64,000 nt of DNA from Trichopria drosophilae. Its lineage: Eukaryota > Arthropoda > Insecta > Hymenoptera > Diapriidae. Of the stretch, positions 1-10,000 are shown piece by piece. A program made the translations under genes and the position numbers. Below the pieces are notes generated by a model that worked only from the letters and a program-made list of their open reading frames with translations, made no database searches and was not told where the DNA came from. The stretch spans positions 49,995,001-50,059,000 of the forward strand of contig CM059582.1 of the NCBI GenBank assembly GCA_030407085.1, written 5' to 3'. Within the stretch, counting starts at the first letter, position 1, and each line of letters starts with the position of its first letter.

Positions 1-269
1 GATCCAATGCAAAAAAAATAAACCCATGGATTTTAATACAGTAAGAAGAATTCAAATAAATTCACCCCGAATTAGATGTGTTGAATATTCATATATATTT
101 AAGATAGATATTTACAATATATTTACGTAAATTCAAAAACCTGCGGAATAAAGAAAGATTGCAGAAGGTTCAGAAATGTAATTCGAACACTAAATTATTC
201 TCAATGGTTTCAATCGAGCTCTATTGTAAATTCAAAATATTAATATTTTTTAATCGATGGGAAGTAGGT

Positions 270-1330
270 ATTGTTTAAAATAAAGGTAAATCTTCGGATG
301 ATCCACGTGTTCGAAACGGGAAAAAGTACAACGTATTTTCCACGTATTTTGGCCTCCTGAAAACGAATATCATGATAAAATTTGGCGCTCGGCCATATCT
401 TGGCCGCTATTTCGAAAAAACAGCCAAAAACCCCGTTTTTTTCTGTTTCTTGCATTTATCTCGAGATATACATATCTGACGAAAAAATATTCCAAACAAA
501 AAATGTAGGGCTTGAAATTCTCTATAAAAAAGATTTTATACGTTTTTTTCCTAATGGCAAAAGAAACCCCCTAAATTAATGCTGAAATCGACTTGTTATT
601 CGTTGGTGAGCAACCTCCCCGCGGTGCACATCGGGTAACGCTAATGCCGGCGCGGCGGTCAGGTTAGGTTGGACATGGGTTAGGTTTTTTTTTTAGCGGG
701 GGGGTCTGGGGGGACACATTGTGGTACAGGCAGTAGTAATGATAATTGTCTCATCCTCACCCGGTATGGTACAGGCAGTAGTAATGGTAAGGATGAGACA
801 ATTACCATTACTACTGCCCGTACCGCAATGTGTGCCTGGGGGGGCCTGCGGCTAAAAAAAAACCTGACCCGTGTCTAACCTAACCTGCTTTAACCTACTC
901 AATCCTTAATAAACAGGTATTAGTGATAATTAAACGGGCATGAAATGCGTCTTCTGTAATTACCAAGGCGGATGTAAGAAGCGCACGACCGTTATTCTAA
1001 GGATTATCTATTTTTATCGCTATTTTACGAGCTTCCCATTGCCATTAGGAAAAAAACGTATACAACCTTTTTTGTAGAAAATTCAATTCTCTACCTTTTT
1101 TGTTTGGAACATTTTTTCGTCAGATAAGTATATCTCGAGATAAATGCGAAAAACTTTTAAAAAAACGGGTTTTTTGGCTGTTTTTTTTAAATAACGGCCA
1201 AGATATGGTCGAGCGCCAAATTTTGTCATGATATTCGTTTTCAGGAGGCCAAAATACGTCGAAAATATGTTGTACTTTTTCCCGTTTCGAACACGTGGAT
1301 CATCCGAAGGTTTACCAAAATAAATTTGGG
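270..1330. repeat. 1.06-kb foldback element with nested inner palindrome
   Basis: The outer arms (about 270-560 and 1040-1330) are reverse complements with moderate divergence. Both contain a block reading roughly GGCCTCCTGAAAACGAATAT next to a CGCCAAATTTTG-like segment, one on each strand. A second inverted pair (about 660-790 and 790-900) sits inside. It is built around GGTACAGGCAGTAGTAATG and has a G-rich run with AACCTGACC/GGTTAGG-like flanks. I find no transposase reading frame. This is probably a non-autonomous foldback or MITE in the intron of the downstream tektin-like gene. The superfamily is unknown because no clear target duplication is visible. Confidence 0.7.
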
Positions 1331-1544
1331 GGTTGGGGCTTAAAACCTACTAAAAAATTATTATTTTCGGACCACTAGGGACCCTCTTCAAGAGGAAGTT
1401 TATCGATTTTAATGATATTCTAAAGCGACCAAGATCACGTTCAATCAGCATTTATATACTCAGTATAACGGTGGTGGGGAGTTAGTTAACCATAATAATA
1501 TAAATTGAATTTTATAGTTTATAAACTGAATTTAAATTTTGACT

Positions 1545-1811
1545 TTAAAAATCTTCATTTTTATTTAAAGCTTTTTTTTGTAATTTAAAATGTAACATAT
1601 CAGAAACTCGTCTGTCGGCAAAATTACTGTCGGTGTCCAAAATCTTGACATTTTGCCAATTAAAATCGAGATTTGTGCCCAATCTATGCTCAGTTATGCC
1701 GATTTTTTGTTGAGATGGTCTACGAACATTTGATTCCTGTTTTTTGACACGGGTTCTCAAACATCTTTTTTTTACCTTATTTGTATTCTTTAATATTCTC
1801 ATCTTTTCCAA
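1545..1811 (-). pseudogene. Penelope-like retroelement fragment (GIY-YIG endonuclease end)
   Basis: The minus strand keeps an 88-codon open frame. Its residues fit the C-terminal endonuclease region of Penelope-like elements (PLEs): an LRTRVKKQESNVRRPS-like segment, then ITEHRLGTN, then NVKILDTDSNFADRR, then a conserved-looking (S/D)xMLHFKLQKKALN tail. In intact PLEs this region follows the reverse transcriptase and ends in a SEMIxIKxQxxGLN-type motif. No reverse transcriptase frame is attached here, so this is a 5'-truncated, decayed copy. A hammerhead-like terminal-repeat remnant lies about 1 kb upstream in element orientation (2826-2870, minus) and fits the same origin. The family call rests on remembered motif similarity. 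Confidence 0.6.
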
Positions 1812-2524
1812 TTCAGTTTTTTTGCCAAAACTAGAGAAATGTATTGGATAAAACTGGAACAGTTATTTTTATTGTATCAATAATTCTAAAAAATAATCTG
1901 AATTCTAATAAATACAAAATCGTTTGAAATCTTTTAGTGATAATTGAGCATTCGATGTCTGCATTTTATTTCTGAACCTTTCTCAATATTTCTGCTTTCC
2001 AAATTATTTTGAATTTAATTAAAAATTTTTTTGGAGTATTTAAATATTTAACAAAAATAGATTTGAGATATTCGAGAATTCAAATTCTGATTATTTTAAT
2101 CAATCTTTGTTTCCTGCATTGAAGAGCAAAAGCCTTCAAAAGGGTAAGAATTAAATTCGTTTGACGGAATAGACCGCTTCTGAAAAATAATTATGATAGA
2201 ATACGACGAATTGAAAGTTTTTAATTTTTATTCTTTTTGGTTCATTAGATTGTCAATGCCATCGATACTTTTATAATCTATTTAAAAAGATAATCAATAT
2301 TTTAATAAATATTTAGTGCTTTGTTATTCAGTCTTTCTGCAGATTCAATTGAATATTTTATATTTCATTGATAATCACAATTTTTGTAATATTTACAAAC
2401 AATCGTTAATATATAAATCACAGACTGAATTGTCAACACACGTGTGAGGATGTTTTCATAACATTAAAGAGAAATATAAATATATATATAACAAAGCAAT
2501 AATCATTATTCAAAAATATTTTTT
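1812..2524. other. AT-rich intronic stretch, nothing recognised
   Basis: About 700 bases of AT-rich sequence between the PLE fragment and the GTCCGTAAAGT repeat. I see no coding frame, RNA gene or clear repeat. It may contain more decayed PLE sequence that cannot be recognised by eye. Confidence 0.5.
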
Positions 2525-2763
2525 GATACACGTGTCCGTAAAGTAGACACTTTACGAACTCCTTTTAGTCCGCAAAGTGTGATTTTACGGACTGATCTCT
2601 GCACTTTACGGACTAAAAACAGTCGGTAAAGTGCCTACTTTTGCGAACAGTGTATCAAAAAATAGTGTTCGTTCCTCGGCCGTAAAATTTTACGACCTCG
2701 GTTTGGAGACTGTGCGGTCCGTAAAATTGAACTTTACGGCCTAGGACCGAAAAGTACTATTTA
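2525..2763. repeat. GTCCGTAAAGT palindromic repeat, copy A
   Basis: A 239-bp unit runs from GATACACGTGTCCGTAAAGT to GACCGAAAAGTACTATTT. It is built of short alternating inverted motifs (ACTTTACGGAC, GTCCGTAAA, TTTTACGG) that could pair in many ways. Two further copies occur at 18673-19125 and 33947-34103 with the same start and end, so this is a dispersed family with defined ends. It has no coding capacity and does not match a class I know. Confidence 0.8.
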
Positions 2764-2825
2764 AACTTTAAAGTCTTAGAAAATTACAGTCCGTTGACTT
2801 AATAACCAGGATGGAATAGCAATTA

Positions 2826-3110
2826 AATCATGTTTGATTTACGTTTCGGTTCCTTCTATTCGACTACTTCATCCATGCACTTTATGATGAATTTTAGCAA
2901 TATATTTTTAAATCCCAACTAATGGAAATATGATTTTTCAATCTTTTAATTATGGTGAAAGTTTCATTGTATATTTTTTCATAATAATATTACTTACAAC
3001 ATTTTTTATTTTCTAATCTTTATATAAACATAAATATTAGAATATGTGCATTTTGTTCTGAAGAAGGTCCATATTAATGGCCGAAACGTAAATCAAACAT
3101 GTGTTTTAAT
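2826..3110. repeat. Inverted PLE-type terminal repeats with hammerhead-like motif
   Basis: CCGAAACGTAAATCAAACAT occurs on the minus strand around 2830-2850 and on the plus strand at 3081-3100, so two terminal-repeat pieces face opposite ways. The plus copy has a full hammerhead-type core layout: CTGAAGA (CUGANGA box) at 3058-3064, a helix II of GG(T)CCAT with ATGGCC and an ATTA loop, then GAAA at 3083-3086. The minus copy keeps the GAAAC side but its CUGANGA box is lost. PLE pseudo-LTRs are known to carry type I hammerhead ribozymes, and the PLE coding remnant at 1545-1811 supports that source. I could not confirm helices I and III. Confidence 0.5.
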
Positions 3111-3939
3111 TGGCTTAGGCCGTCGCAATATGGGGTAAAATAAAAATACATATAATTTTTTTACTTTACCTCATAGTGCATTGTTACGGAAAATGTCGTA
3201 TGAAAAATTGTATTACCTGTTGCGAATATCTTTTCCCTTTTCGCACATGGGAAATTTCGTTAGGAATCATCACTGTCAAGTTACTAGGTCATTTCTCAAA
3301 CTTTGAATTCAAATGGGATTTCATATTTCCCACGTCATTTTCTATGTGTGAATTTTCAGTAATGTATTTATAATATATTATTAGAAAGAGAAAATCTTAT
3401 TTTCTAGATTCCACAGTAAATTATAGTCATCCGATTTTATGCTACATGAACAAATTTTTTTTTTCGTTAAAATGAAGAAGAAATTTGCAGTTTTTTTTCA
3501 TTTTTTCAAATGCTTTTGAGCCACTTTCACATTTTATCAAAAAATGTCAGTAAACAAAATTTCTTACTATTATTTTTATTATACTCCGACTCGAACATTC
3601 TGTATTCGGAAGTTTGTTTTTCTATTTAACTATATTCAAAAGGACTTTACAATAATTCATGATTTATCTGATCAAAATAAATTCTCTTTAGTTTATCAAA
3701 ATATCCAATAATATAAAAATCAACTAAAAGAAGCAAATAATGTATAATTGGCAAAATTCATTTGAACATGTAATTGAGACATTCTGCAGAAAACTGCACA
3801 GTCGTTTTGTAAAAGTTTACGGATTTTTTTTCAATTTTGGATATGTTTTAGTACCTTATAAGATATGACTTTCTACAAAATGTTAGCTCTCGAACTTAAT
3901 TATTTTTCGAGATACAAGCTAGTTGGGCTTTTTGACAAT
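3111..3939. other. AT-rich intronic stretch, nothing recognised
   Basis: Plain AT-rich sequence with short random frames only. No splice-supported exon, RNA gene or defined repeat was found. Confidence 0.5.
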
Positions 3940-6335
3940 GACAGTTTCTTTGAAAATTTCTGAACGCTCTAATTCAAAAAACTACGAACTTTATTAAAAA
4001 ATACTAAGAATCAAAAGTTCTTAGAATTCATCGAGAAATATAACGGTATTTTTTTTCAACATTTTTTCAAAATCGTAATTTCATTCGAAATCTTCGGAAA
4101 AAAGTTAGTGTATTCTCTCATGAGTTCTAAGATTTTTTTGTTCTTTGTATTTTTTCAAAAAATATCAAATTTAAAATATATAGATGGTTTTCAAACAAAA
4201 AATCCTAAGCTATAATATTTGAAATTCATTTCATCGAAAACTATCAACTTTTTAAAAAAATGGTAACATTAAAAAGTTCTCAGAATTCATCGGGAAATAT
4301 CACGGAGTTTTTTTAGATATTGTAATGCATTTTTTTTAAATTTGTTCAAAATTGTAATTTATCTTTTTTTTTAAATTCCGAAGAAAGTTAGTGTATTCTC
4401 TCGCTTTGCATTTTTTTCTAAAAGTTGATAGTTTTCGAGGAAATCAATTTAAAATATTGTAGCTTAGGATTTTTTTGTTTGAAAACTATCAATTTTTTTA
4501 AATTGAAAGAATTGATAGTTTTAAAAAAATTGGGAGGTATATATCCTGCTGTTTTCGAGGTCGCTTTTCAAGATTCCGAGGTCAACATTGTGTTTCAATC
4601 ATTAGGAATTCTAATATGGCGCCGAATTTGAAAAAAAATGTGGAAAAAAATTGTGAAATATTTATCCTTACCAATTTTTTTCGAGACATTAGGATATTGT
4701 GATTCTATTGAAACTCTGAATAAAAGTGAATAAAATACTTGAATTCTAAGAAGGAATTGTACTTTTTAACGACTTTAAAATGGCGCAAACAAAGAAAATT
4801 TCTTTGAAAATTTCTGGACGCTCTAACTCAAAAAACTATGAAATTTTTTTAAAAATACTAAGAATCACAAGTTCTTAGAATTCATCGAGAAATATGACGG
4901 CATATTTCTTGATGAATTCTAAGAACTTTTGATTCTTAGTATTTTTTAATAAAGTTCGTAATTTTTTGAGTTTGAGCGTCCAGAAATTTTCAAACAAATT
5001 TTCATTGTTGACGCCATTTTTTGAAATTGAAACAAAAAATGAATTTTTGAAATTGAAAAAATTGATAGTTTTCAAACAAAAAATCATAAGCTAAAATATT
5101 TGAAATTCATTATTGTAATTTCTTTCGAAAACTTCTGAAAAAATTATCGTATTCTCTCATAAATTCTACGAGTTTTCTCAATTAAAAAAAATGGATTATT
5201 TTCAAACAAAAAAATGAATTTCAAATATTTTAGCTTAGGATTTTTTGTTTGAAAATTATCAATTTTTTGAAATTGAAACAAAAAAAATAATGAATTTCAA
5301 ATATTTTAGCTTATGATTTTTTGTTTGAAAACTATCAATTTTTTCAATTTCAAAAATTCATTTTTTGTTTCAATTTCAAAAAATGGCGTCAACAATGAAA
5401 ATTTGTTTGAAAATTTCTGGACGCTCAAACTCAAAAAACTACGAACTTTATTAAAAAATACTAAGAATCAAAAGTTCTTAGAATTCATCAAGAAATATGA
5501 CGGCATTTTTTCAAAATCGTAATTTAAATTCCAAGAGTTTTTTTCAATTTCAAAAAATTGATAGTTTTCAAAAAAAGAAAAAAAAATGAATTTTAAATAT
5601 TTTAGGTTGGGATTTTTTGTTCGAAAGCTATCAATTTTTCGATTTCAAAAAATTTATAGTTTTCAAACAAAAGAATGAATTTCAAATATTTTAGCTTTGG
5701 ATTTTTTGTTTGAAAATTATCAATTTTTTGAAATTGAAACAAAAAAAATAATGAATTTCAAATACTTTAGCTTAGGATTTTTTGTTTGAAAACTATCAAT
5801 TTTTTCAATTTCAAAACATCCTAAGCTAAAATATTTGAAATTCATTCTTTTATTTGAAAACTATCAATTTTTTGAAATCGAAAAATTGATAGCTTTCGAA
5901 CAAAAAATCCCAACCTAAAATATTTAAAATTCATTTTTTTTTTTTTTTTTTTTGAAAACTATCAATTTTTTGAAATTGAAAAAAACTCTTGATATTTAAA
6001 TTACGGTTTTGAAAAAATGCCGTCATATTTCTCGATGAATTCTAAGAACTTTTGATTCTTAGTATTTTTTAATAAAGTTCGTAGTTTTTTTAGTTAGAGC
6101 GTCCAGAACTTTTCAAAGAAATTTTCATTATTGACGCCATTATAAAGTCGTTAAAAAATACAATTTTTTCTTAAAATTCAAGTATTTTATTCATTTTTGT
6201 TCAGAGTTTCAATAGATAAATATTTCCCAATTTTTTTCGACATTTATTTTCAAAAACTTAATAACTGAAACTCAATTTTGACCTTCGAATCTTGAAAAGC
6301 GGTCTCGTAAACTGTAGGATATTTACCTTCCAAAT
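3940..6335. repeat. 2.4-kb palindromic composite element
   Basis: Outer segments at about 4505-4630 (GAGGTCGCTTTTCAAGATTC, ATATGGCGCCGAA) and about 6210-6335 are inverted relative to each other. They match the sub-terminal arms of the TTAA-flanked element at 8247-9460. The inside is a mosaic of inverted copies of AAACTATCAATTTTTT and GAATTTCAAATATTTTAGC. Two arms, 4901-5114 and 5286-5499 (214 bases each), are reverse complements with about one mismatch by eye. The terminal CCCATTAACGCC sequence is not visible, so the ends look eroded or rearranged. It is probably a piggyBac-type foldback MITE enlarged by repeated inverted duplication. Confidence 0.7.
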
Positions 6336-6349
6336 TTTTTATCGCCACA

Positions 6350-6600
6350 TTGAATCCTCTATTTTGAATTCAACATATTCGTAATCTAAGACCCCAAAAA
6401 CACATTTTCAACCGAAAGTGTAGTAAAAAAAATATAAAAAATTCCACTATATTGGATCCGACATTTTGAATTTTCCATTTCTGTTATCGCATTCGTAATC
6501 AGAGACTCCAAAAACCTCTGAGTAAACATTTTCAGCCAAAAACGGTAAAAAATGTAAAAAAATTTCGTCAATATAAAGCACAAAATTTACTAAAACCAAA
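6350..6600. repeat. Dispersed 'TTCAAAATGG' repeat segment
   Basis: Two imperfect units, each with a TTTTGAATT core and an AATC(A/T)(A/G)AGAC-CCAAAAA block. They match a motif seen elsewhere in the window: NNAAATTCAAAATGG(C/T)GGATCC, then a GGGGTCGCTGATTACGAAT block, about 125 bases per unit. Other copies lie near 7850-8020, 12600-12990, 35880-35955, 39480-39750, 40380-40560, 52840-53140 and 60455-60540. Several of these are internal to TTAA-flanked MITEs. Confidence 0.6.
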
Positions 6601-6612
6601 TAAAACTTTCAG

Positions 6613-6817
6613 AAAATCACATCGTGAAATGGAATGTGTTTTACAACGCATCGAGAAAAATCTAGACGACAAAGAGCACACATTGACAACTGACGTAATG
6701 TGTTTGGATATTCGATCAGATTTAAGAGATGCTGATCGAACACGATCAGAGAATGAAACAGATAGAAACATTGCATTAACTGGACTAAATCAAGAACTAC
6801 CAAAAGATTGTTGTTGA
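6613..6817 (+). CDS. Tektin-like protein, C-terminal exon (partial gene)
   Basis: A last exon opens after the acceptor TTTCAG at 6607-6612 and ends at TGA (6815-6817), giving about 67 residues. They read as charged coiled coil (MECVLQRIEKNLDDKEHTL), then TTDVMCLDIRSDLR, then a polar tail with ETDRNIALTGL. Tektins are coiled-coil proteins of ciliary and flagellar doublet microtubules (sperm and chordotonal cilia in insects), and their C-termini have an 'I..K.HTL..D..CL.LR' pattern like this one. The upstream exons must lie beyond the window start across a very large repeat-filled intron. The signature NVELC motif is not in this exon, so the family call is tentative. An AATAAA lies at 7004-7009. 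The gene is convergent with Utp6. Confidence 0.5.
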
Positions 6818-7003
6818 TCTTTTCCTCCCACCCAATCAAGGATCATTTTTACACCTTCACTAAATGAGGTACTAGTATCAATAATTACAACTTGATACAA
6901 GAATTATATAAGCACACGCACTTATATTTATATTAAAGTTTACTTTTGTTATATTTATATTCTATAAAGCGTATTTGTCTTTTCATTAAATGTAACCAAT
7001 GAA

Positions 7004-7009
7004 AATAAA
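7004..7009 (+). terminator. Poly(A) signal of the tektin-like gene
   Basis: AATAAA lies 187 bases after the tektin-like stop codon, giving a 3' UTR of about 200 bases. Cleavage 10-30 bases downstream would fall at about 7020-7040, inside the poly(A) region of the convergent Utp6 gene. Confidence 0.5.
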
Positions 7010-7035
7010 ATCAAACCTGAAAGGATTCAGCATTC

Positions 7036-7041
7036 TTTATT
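7036..7041 (-). terminator. Poly(A) signal of Utp6
   Basis: TTTATT on the plus strand reads AATAAA on the minus strand and begins only 4 bases after the Utp6 stop codon (7046-7048). If used, the Utp6 3' UTR would be only about 20-40 bases and would overlap the end of the tektin-like transcript. Confidence 0.5.
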
Positions 7042-7045
7042 TACA

Positions 7046-10000
7046 TCATTCATTTTTTAACAAACTATATTGTGTAATAAAAGCTGCGCATTTATCAGCT
7101 TCTAAGGATTTCTCCGCTCTCCTATAAATATCACCAACTCTAAAAGGGTCACCATGTTTCGACTCGAAATTTATGTAATCGATCCAGATACCCACATCGG
7201 TTTTTCCAAAATGCAATGTTGCCATTTCGTAAACTATTCTGCCATTTTTCACTGTAACCACTGGTTGAAGAAGCTCCAGTTCTGCCATTTGTTTGTGAAG
7301 TTCTAAACACATCGGTGGTTGTTTACACAACGTTTCATACAACTTCCTTGCAGCTTGAATATCTGACAATGAAAATAATTTATTAAAATTTAGTACAGAT
7401 GTAACCTAACCTAACATTTAAATTAGAATAAACTAATTCTTACTTTTGGACAAGACGGTATGTTTCAGGTAATGCGGCATCATTTCTCGAGCAATGTCCA
7501 AATGTGCTTTTAAAGCAGTTTGGAAAAATTCATTGCATTTTTCAGGGGCTGTTGCTTGCACATGAGATAATTTTAATTTCCACAACGGAAGTGCCTCTCC
7601 ACCTAATATTTCCGTAGCCTAAAAAAATACATTTTTCTTATCGATGTCACAAATAAATTAATAAATAAACAATTCTTTTTAACCACTTCAGTGGTAGCTG
7701 CTTAAAAAAAAGTGCCAGAAGTGGTACAGCCCTGTACTTAAGATATCGAAAAACGGTGAAACACGGGTTCCATTTTTTCCTAAAATATATTCTTTAACGT
7801 TTAATTAATCATTTAAAAAAATCAAGTAATATTTCACATTTATGTCGGCCATCTCGGATCTACCATTTTGAATTTACAAAATCTGACTTCAAATTCGTAA
7901 TCAGCGACCCAAAAAATTCCCGAGTACCAACTTTCATCAAAATCAAGTAAATTTTTTACATTTATGTCGGCCATCTTGGAACCGACATTTTGAATTTTCA
8001 AAATCTGATTTCAGATTAAACTAGCGTGTCATCTTGTTAATGTAAGCATAAGTTTCTCATTTGTTATTGTTCGTCAAGGAGTCATTTCCATTTTATGTCT
8101 TAGAAATATTTTTTTTCCTAATAAAATGAAAAATTATTGCGTATTTATTTCGGCATAGTATTAGTGACCAGTGTGGATGGGAAAAATTATTTTATCCTTT
8201 TTAGTCCATTTATAAAAACGCGGTTTTTAAAAAAAAAATTTATTTATTAACCCATTAACGCCTGAAATGACAATTTTTGTACTTCATTTTCAATAAAGTA
8301 TTTCGTATCAAAATCAAAGTTGAAAACAATTGAGAGGTGCGTATCCTACTGTTTTCGAGGTCGCTCTTCAAGATTCCGAGGTCAAAATTGAGTTTCAGCC
8401 ATCAGAAATTTCAATATGGCGCCGAATATGAAAAAAATTTCCAAAAAATTAGGAATTTTTTATACTTATCAATTTTTTTCGAGCTATTAGAATATTGGGA
8501 TTCTATTGAAACTCTGAACAAAGGGGAACAAAATACTTAAATTTTAAGGAAAAATTTTACTTTTATACCCTACATCATTCTAACGACCTCAAAATGGCGT
8601 CAACAATGAAAATTTCTTTGACAAATTTATGGACGTTCTAACACAAAAACTACCAACTTTTAAAAAAAAATGCCTAGAATAAAAAGTTCTTAAAATTCAT
8701 CAAGCGATATAGCGGAATTTTTTCAAAATTGTTTGATGACATTTTTAAACATTTTTTTTCAAAATTTTTTTTTAAATTTTTTTCAAAATTGTAATTTATT
8801 TACAAAAAATTCTGAAAAAAATTTAGTGTATTCTCTGATGAATTCTAAGAACAAAAGAACAAAAAACTCGTAGAATTCATAAGTGAATAGACCAAATTTT
8901 TTTTCAGAATTTTTCATAAATAAATTATGATTTTGAAAAAAATGTTGAAAAAAAATTTCTCAAAATGTCATGACAAAAATCTGAAAAAATTCCACTATAT
9001 TTCTCGATTAATTCTAAGAACTTTTCATTGTTAGCATTTTTTTATAACAGCATGTAGTTTTTGAGTTAGAACGTTCAGAAATTTTTCAAAGAAATTTTCA
9101 TTGTTGACGCCATTTTGAAGTCGTTAAAATTATGTAAGGTATAAAAGTAAAATTTTTCCTTAAAATTGAGGTATTTTGTTCCCCTTTGTTCAGAGTTTCA
9201 ATAGAATCCCAATATTCTAATAGCTCGAAAAAAATTGATAGGAAAAAATAATTCCCAATTTTTTGGAATTTTTTTAAAAGTTCGGCGCCATATTGGAATT
9301 CCTGATGGCTGAAACTCAATTTTGACCTCGGAATCTTGAAGAACGACCTCGAAAACAATAGGATATATACCTTTCAATTGTTTTCAACTTCGATTTTTAT
9401 ATGAAATACTTGATTGAAAATTAAGTATAAAAAATGACATTTCAGGCGTTAATGGGTTAATTATTTTTCTGCTTTTTAGTCTTAATAGGTAAAATTTTAC
9501 AATCGATTTTAAACTATTACATTTATAAACAATCTGAAAAGAGCAGTTGCAGCACTTATATATATGACACTAATTCACTACAGCACCGAACAAACAGACA
9601 AGAATACGAGTTAATAAAAACGTGGTAAAAAACACTCGTTACCTTAGTCAAAGTTTCAGTAGCAGCTTTCTCGGTATCAAACTGTAAAGAAAATTTCAGT
9701 TTCCTTTCCCAAAGTACAGCGCTATTCGGTGAAGTTTCTGTTGCAAAACTCAAAATCTCCAGCATTTTCTTTTGTGAATTTGTATCGCTACTTAATATAT
9801 CTATCTAAAATGTTAAATAATTTAGTTTATATGTTCATTTTAATAATCTTTTTATACTAACCCAAAATAGATAATATTCTTCTGACAATTTTCCTGCTTG
9901 ATGTCCTTTAACAAGTGCATTTTTCAGTAATTTTTTGCGAAAATTTGGCAGTGTTGTTGTGTCTTTATTCATTTCTATCAGGAAATCTAAGTAAAGAGCC

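Noticed and set aside
660..900. TTAGG/CCTAA units resembling insect telomere repeats (also near 7400)
   Set aside because: Only two to three units at a time, within a foldback centre or intron. Too short to be telomeric or interstitial telomere arrays.
4875..5522. Two open frames on opposite strands encoding the same 60-residue peptide
   Set aside because: They are the two arms of a perfect inverted repeat in an AT-rich element, Phe/Asn/Lys-rich and without homology. Not genes.
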